From Mycolicibacterium sediminis (GTDB lineage: Bacteria > Actinomycetota > Actinomycetes > Mycobacteriales > Mycobacteriaceae): a stretch of 64,000 nucleotides of DNA. A program made the position numbers and the translations under genes. Where the stretch lies: contig NZ_AP022588.1 in assembly GCF_010731735.1 (NCBI RefSeq), forward strand, positions 3,782,001 through 3,846,000, in the 5' to 3' direction. The notes under the pieces were generated by a model that worked only from the letters and a program-made list of their open reading frames with translations, was not told where the DNA came from and made no database searches. Of this stretch, positions 57,004 through 64,000 are shown piece by piece; the stretch's first letter is position 1, and each line of letters opens with the position of its first letter.

Positions 57004-60000
57004 ATGGGTATCAAGGTGGCGCTTGAGCACCGCACCAGTTACACGTTCGACCGACTGGTCGAGGTGTTTCCTCACGTCGTCCGCCTGCGCCCGGCACCAC
57101 ACTCCCGCACGCCCATCGAGGCGTACTCCCTCAATGTCGAGCCCGCCGACCACTTCGTCAACTGGCAGCAGGACGCGTTCGGCAACTTCATGGCGCGTCT
57201 GGTGTTCCCGACCCGCACCCGCAGCCTCACCATCACCGTCGGGCTGATCGCCGACCTCAAGGTCATCAACCCGTTCGACTTCTTCATCGAGGACTACGCC
57301 GAACACGTCGGCTTCACCTACCCGAGGGACCTCGCGGAGGACCTCAAGCCCTACCTGCGTCCCGTCGACGAGAACGAGGAGGGCTCGGGTCCGGGTGACC
57401 TGGCCTCCGAGTGGGTCAAGGACTTCCACGTCGCGACGGGTACCCGGACCATCGACTTCCTGGTGGCACTCAACCGGGCGGTCAACGCCGACGTCGGGTA
57501 CAGCGTCCGCATGGAGGCCGGCGTGCAAACGCCCGACTTCACGCTGCGCAGCGGGATCGGCTCGTGCCGCGACTCCGCGTGGCTGATGGTGTCGATCCTG
57601 CGTCAGATGGGCCTGGCGGCACGGTTCGTCTCCGGCTACCTCGTCCAGCTCACCTCCGACGTGCCTGCCCTCGACGGACCGTCGGGTCCCGCCGCGGACT
57701 TCACCGATCTGCACGCGTGGACCGAGGTCTACATCCCCGGTGCCGGCTGGATCGGACTGGACCCCACGTCGGGGCTGTTCGCGGGGGAGGGACACATCCC
57801 TCTGTCGGCGACGCCGCAGCCGGCTTCGTCGGCGCCGATCACCGGTGCCACAAAGCGGGCCGAGACGACGCTCGACTTCGCCAACCTCGTCACCCGGGTG
57901 CACGAGGATCCGCGCGTCACGCTGCCGTACACGCCGACCGCGTGGGACGCGATCCAGGCGCTCGGCGCCAGGATCGACGAACGCCTCACCGACGGCGACG
58001 TCCGCCTCACCGTCGGCGGGGAACCGACGTTCGTCTCGGTCGACAACCAGGTCGACCCGGAGTGGACCACCGACGCCGACGGTCCGCACAAGCGCGAACG
58101 TGCCTCGGCGCTGGCGGCCCTGCTCAAGGAGCAGTGGGCGCCGCAGGGCCTCGTGCAGCGCAACCAGGGCAAGTGGTACCCCGGAGAGCCGTTGCCGCGC
58201 TGGCAGATCGGGCTCATGTGGCGCGCCGACGGCGAACCGCTGTGGCACGATCCGGCTCTGCTCGCCGACCCGTGGAGCGCCGGGGGAGCGGCGGCGGAGA
58301 CCCCCGTGGACGCCGCGGGCCGTCTGCTCGAGGGGGTCGCCGCGTCGCTCGGCCTGCCCGACACCCAGGTCAGGCCCGCCTACGAGGACGCACTCGCGAG
58401 GCTGGCCAACGCGATTCGCACGCCGGAGGGCGAGCCCGTCTCCGCGTCGGACGACCTCGACCCGGCCGCCGACGGACCGGCCGCACGCGCCGCGCTCGTC
58501 GAGGCCCTCGACGACTCCGTCACCGAACCCGCCGCCTACGTCCTGCCCGTACACCGGCGCGAGGACGGTTCCGGGTGGGCGAGTGCCGACTGGCGCCTGC
58601 GCCGCGGCCGAATCGTGTTGCTGGAGGGCGACTCACCGGCCGGACTCCGCCTGCCGCTCAAGTCGATCAGCTGGGAGCCACCGCCGGTGACGCCCGAGGC
58701 CGACCCGCTCGCCGAGCGCGGCGCCCTCGAGTCGGACGACCAGGACGCGACCGTCGAGGAGGCCGAGGGCCTGCCGACCACGGCGATGGTCGCAGAGGTC
58801 CGAGACGGCGTGCTCTACGTGTTCCTGCCGCCCACCGAGGAACTGTCGGACTTCGTCGACCTCGTCGAGCGGATCGAGAAGGCCGCCGCGGCCATCGACT
58901 GCCCGCTTGTCGTGGAGGGCTACGGACCGCCGCCGGATCCCCGCCTCGTGTCGATGAGCGTCACCCCCGACCCCGGCGTCATCGAGGTCAACGTCGCACC
59001 CAGCAGGAGCTTCGCCGAGCAGCGCAACCAACTGGAGACGCTGTACGCCCAGGCCCGGCTGGCTCGGCTGTCCACCGAGTCGTTCGAGGTGGACGGTACC
59101 CACGGCGGCACCGGTGGAGGCAACCACATCACCCTCGGCGGCGTCACCCCCGCCGACTCCCCGATGCTGCGCCGGCCGGACCTGCTGGTGTCGATGCTCA
59201 CGTATTGGCAACGCCACCCGGCACTTTCGTACCTGTTCGCCGGACGCTTCGTGGGCACCACCTCGCAGGCGCCACGCGTCGACGAGGGCCGCTCGGAGGC
59301 GCTCTACGAACTCGAGATCGCGTTCGCCGAGATCGCGCGTCAGACGGAGGAGGCGCTCGTCGACGACGAGTCGGGTGAGGGGTCCGGTCCGTGGATCACC
59401 GACCGCGCCCTGCGGCACCTGCTCACCGACATCACCGGGAACACCCACCGCGCCGAGTTCTGCATCGACAAGCTCTACAGCCCCGACAGCGCCCGCGGCA
59501 GGCTGGGCCTGCTGGAACTCCGTGGGTTCGAGATGCCGCCGCACTATCAGATGGCCATGGTGCAGTCGCTGCTCGTGCGGGCGCTGGTGGCGTGGTTCTG
59601 GGACCAGCCGCTGCGTGCACCCCTGATCCGGCACGGCGAGAACCTGCACGGCCGGTACCTGCTGCCGCACTTCATCATCCACGACATCGCCGACGTGGCG
59701 GCTGACCTGCGCGCCCACGGGATCAACTTCGACACCAGCTGGCTGGACCCGTTCACCGAGTTCCGCTTCCCGCGGATCGGCACCGCCGTCTTCGACGGGG
59801 TGGAGATCGAGCTGCGCGGCGCGATCGAACCGTGGAGCGTGCTCGGCGAGGAGTCGACGGCCGGTGGCACCGCACGCTACGTCGATTCGTCGATCGAGCG
59901 GATGCAGGTGCGGCTCATCGGCGCGGACCGGCACCGCTACGTCGTCACCTGCAACGGCCACCCGATCCCACTGCTTGCCACGGACAACTCGGACATCCAG

Positions 60001-60342
60001 GTCGGCGGCGTGCGCTACCGGGCCTGGCAGCCGCCGAGTGCGCTGCATCCCAGCATTACCGTCGACGGGCCGTTGCAGTTCGAGCTCGTCGACACCGCCA
60101 CCGGTGTCTCGCGGGGCGGGTGCACCTATCACGTATCCCATCCCGGCGGCCGCTCCTACGAGGGACCACCGGTGAACGCGGTCGAGGCAGAGTCGCGACG
60201 GGGCAGGCGCTTCGAGGCGACCGGTTTCACGCCGGGTCACGTCGACATGGCCGACCTGCGCGAGAAGCAGGCGCGCCAGTCGACGGACGTGGGCGCGCCC
60301 GGCATCTTGGATCTGCGCCGGGTGCGTACCGTCTTGCGTTGA
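57004..60342 (+). CDS. Transglutaminase-DUF2126 protein (Rv2566-like)
   Basis: An 1112-residue cytoplasmic protein. Residues 1-90 are a bacterial transglutaminase N-domain (VALEHRTSYTFDRLVEVFPH), about 150-270 the transglutaminase-like core with triad Cys188 (GIGSCRDSAW), His237 (LHAWTEVYI) and Asp253 (IGLDPTSG), and the remainder (about 300-1112) is DUF2126, with GTHGGTGGGNHITLGG and LELRGFEMPPHYQMAM. No signal peptide. Such proteins are found with a circularly permuted ATP-grasp gene and a second transglutaminase. They are predicted peptidases or amidases for peptide tags, of unknown substrate. ATG 57004 is supported by MGIKVALEHRTSY; ribosome-binding site weak. Confidence 0.92.
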   Translation: MGIKVALEHRTSYTFDRLVEVFPHVVRLRPAPHSRTPIEAYSLNVEPADHFVNWQQDAFGNFMARLVFPTRTRSLTITVGLIADLKVINPFDFFIEDYAEHVGFTYPRDLAEDLKPYLRPVDENEEGSGPGDLASEWVKDFHVATGTRTIDFLVALNRAVNADVGYSVRMEAGVQTPDFTLRSGIGSCRDSAWLMVSILRQMGLAARFVSGYLVQLTSDVPALDGPSGPAADFTDLHAWTEVYIPGAGWIGLDPTSGLFAGEGHIPLSATPQPASSAPITGATKRAETTLDFANLVTRVHEDPRVTLPYTPTAWDAIQALGARIDERLTDGDVRLTVGGEPTFVSVDNQVDPEWTTDADGPHKRERASALAALLKEQWAPQGLVQRNQGKWYPGEPLPRWQIGLMWRADGEPLWHDPALLADPWSAGGAAAETPVDAAGRLLEGVAASLGLPDTQVRPAYEDALARLANAIRTPEGEPVSASDDLDPAADGPAARAALVEALDDSVTEPAAYVLPVHRREDGSGWASADWRLRRGRIVLLEGDSPAGLRLPLKSISWEPPPVTPEADPLAERGALESDDQDATVEEAEGLPTTAMVAEVRDGVLYVFLPPTEELSDFVDLVERIEKAAAAIDCPLVVEGYGPPPDPRLVSMSVTPDPGVIEVNVAPSRSFAEQRNQLETLYAQARLARLSTESFEVDGTHGGTGGGNHITLGGVTPADSPMLRRPDLLVSMLTYWQRHPALSYLFAGRFVGTTSQAPRVDEGRSEALYELEIAFAEIARQTEEALVDDESGEGSGPWITDRALRHLLTDITGNTHRAEFCIDKLYSPDSARGRLGLLELRGFEMPPHYQMAMVQSLLVRALVAWFWDQPLRAPLIRHGENLHGRYLLPHFIIHDIADVAADLRAHGINFDTSWLDPFTEFRFPRIGTAVFDGVEIELRGAIEPWSVLGEESTAGGTARYVDSSIERMQVRLIGADRHRYVVTCNGHPIPLLATDNSDIQVGGVRYRAWQPPSALHPSITVDGPLQFELVDTATGVSRGGCTYHVSHPGGRSYEGPPVNAVEAESRRGRRFEATGFTPGHVDMADLREKQARQSTDVGAPGILDLRRVRTVLR

Positions 60343-63038
60343 TGGTGCTTCGAGCAAGCGGCCCACCAGAGCCGATGGCCGCTGCGGGCGGTGTGGCAGC
60401 GATCGGGGACGACGACGTCCTCGCGCGGTACCGCCACGCGCGGGCCCAGAGCGGGCTCTTCGACGTCCGCGACGGCCCGGTCGCCGGCTACGACGAGTTC
60501 GTCGACGAGGCGGGCGACGTGCGGCCGGCGTGGCGGGAACTCGCCGATTGCGTCACCGAACGCGGCCTCGGCGGTCTCGATCGACTGCGGTCGACGGTGC
60601 GGCGGCTGGTCGACAACGACGGCATCACCTACGTCCAGGTCGACCGCAACGGCGCGGTCCTGGGCAGCGCGAGCAGCCCTGGTGAGGATCCTCCGGCGCC
60701 CGGGCCCTGGCACCTCGACGCCCTGCCGTTGATCGTCTCCGCCGCGGACTGGGACGAGCTGGAGTCCGGACTGGTGCAGCGCTCCCGCATCCTCGACGCC
60801 GTGCTGGCCGACCTCTACGGCGCCCGCCGGTCGATCACCAGTGGGGTCCTGCCCGCGCAGCTGGTGTTCGCGCATCCCGGTTACGTCCGTGCCGCGCACG
60901 GCATCCAGGTTCCGGGCCGGCACCAGCTCTTCCTGCACGGGTGCGACGTCAGCCGTTCGGCCGGCGGCGACTTCACCGTCAACGCCGACTGGACCCAGGC
61001 GCCGTCGGGCGCCGGGTACGCGCTGGCCGACCGGCGCGTGGTCGCGCACGCGGTCCCCGACCTCTACGAGCGCGTAGGCCCGCGGCCCGCGTCGCCCTGG
61101 GCACAGGCCCTCCGGCTCGCGCTCATCGACGCCGCGCCGGAGTCCGCCGAAGAACCGGTCGTCGTGGTCCTCAGTCCCGGCATCCACTCCGAGACGGCAT
61201 TCGATCAGGCCTACCTGGCGAGCGTGCTCGGGTTCCCGCTGGTCGAGAGTGCCGATCTGGTGGTGCGTGACGGCAAGCTGTGGATGCGGTCGCTCGGCAC
61301 CCTCAAACGGGTCGACGTGGTGCTGCGACGGGTCGACGCGGACTTCGTCGACCCACTGGACCTGCGGGCCGACTCGCGCCTCGGCGTCGTCGGACTCGTC
61401 GAGGTGCTCCGCCGCGGCGCGGTGACCGTCGTCAACACCCTCGGCAGCGGTGTGCTGGAAAGCCCTGCGCTGCTGCGGTTCCTACCGGAACTGGCCGAAC
61501 TCCTGCTGGGCGAGACGCCTGCGCTGCGCAGCGCCCAGGTCTACTGGGGCGGCATCGACGTCGAGCGCGCGCACCTGCTGACCCATCTGTCGTCGCTCGT
61601 CCTCAAGCGCGTGGATGGGGCGGATCCCATCGTCGGCCCCGCGCTCTCGGCGGCGCGTCTCGAGGCGCTCGCCGCCACCATCGCCGCGACACCGTGGCAG
61701 TGGGTGGGTCAGGAGCTGCCCGAGTTCTCCTCCGCGCCGACCGACGGTCAACCCGGCGGCGTCTCCGAGGGCCGGGTCGGCATGCGGCTGTTCACCGTCG
61801 CCCAGCGCGGCGGGTACGCGCCGATGATCGGCGGACTCGGCTACCTGGTGGCGTCCGGACACGCCGGGCACCTGGTGAACACCGTTGCCGCCAAGGACGT
61901 CTGGGTACGGACGCCGAACCGCGTGACGGCGGAGCGGACGCCCACGCCCGACCTGCCCGCGATGACGCCGAGCCCGACGCGCGCGATCAGCTCGCCGCGC
62001 GTGCTGTCCGACCTGTTCTGGCTGGGCCGCTACGCCGAACGTGCCGAGAGCACCGCACGTCTACTCGTCGTGACCCGTGAGCGCTACCACGAGTTCCGGT
62101 ACCGCCGCGAGATGACGGGAAGCGAGTGCGTGCCCGTCCTGCTCACCGCTCTCGGGCAGATCACCGGAACCGACACGGGCGCCGACGGCGACGACGCCGA
62201 GATGGTGGCGACCGCGCCCACCACCCTGTGGTCCCTGACCGCCGACCGGAACCGCCCGGGCTCACTGGCGCAGTCCGTGGAGCGGCTCGGTTCGGTGTCG
62301 CGCGCCGTGCGCGACCAGATGTCCAACGACACGTGGATGGTGCTGGCCGCCGTCGAGCGCGCCGTCCTCAACCCCACCATGCTCAACCCCGGTGGGGGAC
62401 CACCGGACTCGCAGACCGAGGGCGAGACGTACCTCGCTGCGGCACACAGTCAGACGCTGGCGGGAATGCTCGCGCTGTCGGGGGTCGCGGCCGAGTCGAT
62501 GGTCCAGGACGTCGGTTGGACGGTGATGGACATCGGCAAGCGCATCGAGCGTGCCGTGTGGCTGACGGCGCTGCTCGGAGCGACGCTGGTCACGGTGCGC
62601 AGCGCGGGCGCCGAGCAGACCATCACCGAGTCGGCGCTGGTGGCGTGCGAATCGTCGATCAGTTACCGCCGGCGCACCCTGGGCAAGGTGAGCGTGTCCG
62701 CCGTGGCCGACCTCGTCCTGTTCGACGAGCAGAACCCGCGCTCGCTGGCCTACCAGTTCGAGCGGATCCGCCACGATCTGAAGGCGCTGCCGTCGTCGTC
62801 GGGATCGACCAGGCCGGAGCGACTGATCGACGAGATCGCCGGCCGGTTGCGCCGGACCGACCCCACCGACCTCGAGGACGTCACCGCCGACGGCCGGCGC
62901 GGCGAACTGGGCGACCTGCTGAACGGCTTGCAAGCCACCCTGCGCGAGCTGTCCCGCCTCATCACCGCGACGCACCTCTCGCTGCCCGGTGACATGCAGC
63001 CGCTGTGGGGACCCGACGAGCGACGGGTGATGCCGTGA
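60342..63038 (+). CDS. Circularly permuted ATP-grasp / alpha-E protein (Rv2567-like)
   Basis: An 898-residue protein. The first 480 residues are a circularly permuted ATP-grasp (LPLIVSAADWDELESGLVQRS, VLADLYGARRSITSGVLPAQ, FPLVESADLVVRDGKLWMRS, GLVEVLRRGAVTVVNTLGSG, each read separately). About 550-895 are an alpha-E helical domain (SPRVLSDLFWLGRYAERAESTARLL). The ATP-grasp half should form a carboxylate-amine (peptide) bond with ATP; alpha-E is of unknown role but always goes with such ligases. The ATG overlaps the upstream stop (TGATG). Fused in mycobacteria, separate in many other bacteria. Paired with two transglutaminases, it suggests ligation and removal of a peptide modification. Confidence 0.92.
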   Translation: MVLRASGPPEPMAAAGGVAAIGDDDVLARYRHARAQSGLFDVRDGPVAGYDEFVDEAGDVRPAWRELADCVTERGLGGLDRLRSTVRRLVDNDGITYVQVDRNGAVLGSASSPGEDPPAPGPWHLDALPLIVSAADWDELESGLVQRSRILDAVLADLYGARRSITSGVLPAQLVFAHPGYVRAAHGIQVPGRHQLFLHGCDVSRSAGGDFTVNADWTQAPSGAGYALADRRVVAHAVPDLYERVGPRPASPWAQALRLALIDAAPESAEEPVVVVLSPGIHSETAFDQAYLASVLGFPLVESADLVVRDGKLWMRSLGTLKRVDVVLRRVDADFVDPLDLRADSRLGVVGLVEVLRRGAVTVVNTLGSGVLESPALLRFLPELAELLLGETPALRSAQVYWGGIDVERAHLLTHLSSLVLKRVDGADPIVGPALSAARLEALAATIAATPWQWVGQELPEFSSAPTDGQPGGVSEGRVGMRLFTVAQRGGYAPMIGGLGYLVASGHAGHLVNTVAAKDVWVRTPNRVTAERTPTPDLPAMTPSPTRAISSPRVLSDLFWLGRYAERAESTARLLVVTRERYHEFRYRREMTGSECVPVLLTALGQITGTDTGADGDDAEMVATAPTTLWSLTADRNRPGSLAQSVERLGSVSRAVRDQMSNDTWMVLAAVERAVLNPTMLNPGGGPPDSQTEGETYLAAAHSQTLAGMLALSGVAAESMVQDVGWTVMDIGKRIERAVWLTALLGATLVTVRSAGAEQTITESALVACESSISYRRRTLGKVSVSAVADLVLFDEQNPRSLAYQFERIRHDLKALPSSSGSTRPERLIDEIAGRLRRTDPTDLEDVTADGRRGELGDLLNGLQATLRELSRLITATHLSLPGDMQPLWGPDERRVMP

Positions 63039-63967
63039 GCAATGGCTTCGGCGACGGCCCGACGCCCGGGACGGGCCGCAGCTACGAGATCACCCACCGG
63101 ACCACCTACGAGTACTCCGACGACGTCACCAGTTCCTACGGCAAGGGCTTTCTGACGCCCCGGGATTCGCGGCGGCAGCGCTGCCTCTTCCACGAACTCG
63201 TCATCGAGCCCGAGGCGGCCGACAGTTCCACCAGTCGCGACGGCTACGGCAACGTCTACTCGTACTTCCACGTCACCGAGCGCCACCGCCGCCTGTCGGT
63301 GACCAGCCACTCGGTGGTCGAGGTGGACCCTCCGCCGGCCGACGAGTACGCGGGCGGGTCGGCGAGGGCGCCGTGGGAGATCGCGCGTCCGGTGGGTCCG
63401 GACGGAGCCCTGGCCACGGAGTTCACCCTCGACCTGCGCGAACCGGAGATCACCGAGGAACTCCGGGCCTACGCCGCACCGAGCTTCGAACCGGGCAGGC
63501 CGCTGATCGACGTGCTGCGGGAACTCAACTCGAGGATCCACGCCGACTTCACCTACAGGTCGGGGTCGACCACCGTGTCGACGCGGGTGGCGGAGGTTTT
63601 GCAGGCCCGCGAAGGGGTATGCCAGGACTTCGCGCGGCTGGCCATCGCCTGTCTACGCTCCAACGGTCTGGCCGCCAGCTACGTCTCCGGATACCTCGCG
63701 ACCGACCCACCCCCGGGAAGGGAACGCATGGTCGGCGTCGACGCCACACACGCCTGGGCTGCGGTCTGGACACCGCAGAATCATTGGCTCGGACTGGATC
63801 CGACCAACGATCAGATGGTCGACGAGCGGTACGTCGTCGTCGGCTTCGGTCGCGACTACGCCGACGTGCCGCCGCTGCGGGGCATCATCTACACCGACTC
63901 CACCAGCAGCAAGATCGACGTGTCGGTGGACGTCGCGCCATTCGAGGGTGGGTTGCTCCATGCGTGA
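63035..63967 (+). CDS. Transglutaminase-like peptidase (Rv2569c-like)
   Basis: A 310-residue protein: bacterial transglutaminase N-domain (YEITHRTTYEYSDDVTSSYGKG) and core with Cys196 (EGVCQDFARLA), His239 (DATHAWAAVW) and Asp255 (LGLDPTND). The complete triad suggests an active protease or transamidase. GTG 63035 overlaps the upstream stop. It overlaps the next gene by eight bases, so all four genes are coupled. Confidence 0.92.
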   Translation: MSNGFGDGPTPGTGRSYEITHRTTYEYSDDVTSSYGKGFLTPRDSRRQRCLFHELVIEPEAADSSTSRDGYGNVYSYFHVTERHRRLSVTSHSVVEVDPPPADEYAGGSARAPWEIARPVGPDGALATEFTLDLREPEITEELRAYAAPSFEPGRPLIDVLRELNSRIHADFTYRSGSTTVSTRVAEVLQAREGVCQDFARLAIACLRSNGLAASYVSGYLATDPPPGRERMVGVDATHAWAAVWTPQNHWLGLDPTNDQMVDERYVVVGFGRDYADVPPLRGIIYTDSTSSKIDVSVDVAPFEGGLLHA

Positions 63968-64000
63968 CTTCAACTGCCCCAACTGCGGTCAGCGGCTGGC
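63960..64000 (+). CDS. Zinc-ribbon metallopeptidase, N-terminal start only
   Basis: Thirteen codons are visible before the window ends: MRDFNCPNCGQRL. The CPNCGQ ribbon opening is typical of the putative zinc-binding metallopeptidases (Rv2568c-like) that follow these transglutaminases. The ATG overlaps the previous gene by eight bases. Identity rests on this motif and the known order. Confidence 0.7.
   Translation, partial: MRDFNCPNCGQRL

Overview
The window is a compact, very GC-rich actinobacterial chromosome segment. Gene order and protein content point to a mycobacterium outside the tuberculosis complex, most likely an environmental, fast-growing type. Recognisable mycobacterial order, compared from memory with M. 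tuberculosis, runs pimA – Nudix – pdxS – tesB – pdxT – yebC, then ruvCAB, gabT – yajC – secD – secF – oligopeptide-binding lipoprotein – apt – rel – cyclophilin – MBL hydrolase – hisS, then an SOS-controlled radical SAM gene, a zinc peptidase, a DinB-like gene, a ketopantoate-reductase-like gene and aspS, ending in a transglutaminase / ATP-grasp cluster. I saw no rRNA, tRNA, CRISPR, insertion sequence or prophage, and no gene-free stretch over 300 bases.

Layout. 1-5.5 kb: end of pimA, a membrane Nudix protein, the PLP synthase genes pdxS/pdxT flanking a TesB thioesterase, yebC, and a degenerate-looking alpha/beta hydrolase divergent from a TetR gene. 6-10 kb: a MscS channel and the Holliday-junction operon ruvCAB with an SOS box. 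10-14 kb: DUF1304 membrane protein overlapped in antisense by a diguanylate-cyclase gene, a membrane protein, a truncated P450-like ORF and gabT. 14-22.5 kb: yajC-secD-secF, a lipoprotein, apt and the stringent-response gene rel. 22.5-28 kb: ArsR/MFS pair around a perfect 20-bp palindrome, two tandem membrane-anchored cyclophilins, MBL hydrolase, hisS. 28-34 kb: membrane protein, cytochrome b561 plus catalase-like protein, dtd, a small secreted protein, MFS/TetR pair, radical SAM gene behind a perfect SOS box.

34-46.6 kb looks like an accessory catabolic block: XRE/SDR pair, alpha/beta hydrolases, a CYP138-like P450, two translationally coupled acyl-CoA dehydrogenases, a TetR regulator with matching operators on both sides, a thioesterase, DUF427, a mycofactocin-type SDR, a Baeyer-Villiger-like flavin monooxygenase with a changed fingerprint, and another TetR with its own palindrome. 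A hydroxylate / oxidise / insert oxygen / hydrolyse / beta-oxidise route is an inference from the enzyme set.

46.6-57 kb returns to core genes (DinB-like, zinc peptidase, ketopantoate-reductase-like, aspS, F420-type nitroreductase) mixed with an esterase, a lipoprotein, a thiolase/HxlR pair, a DJ-1/PfpI protein and a DUF389 membrane protein. 57-64 kb is a tightly overlapping run: transglutaminase+DUF2126, circularly permuted ATP-grasp+alpha-E, a second transglutaminase, and the start of a zinc-ribbon metallopeptidase. This run is the best candidate in the window for an uncharacterised biochemical system.

A recurrent theme is leaderless transcription. At least ten genes, many of them regulators or the partners of regulators, have a TANNNT -10 element six to eight bases before an ATG/GTG and no Shine-Dalgarno sequence, often inside or beside a palindromic operator.
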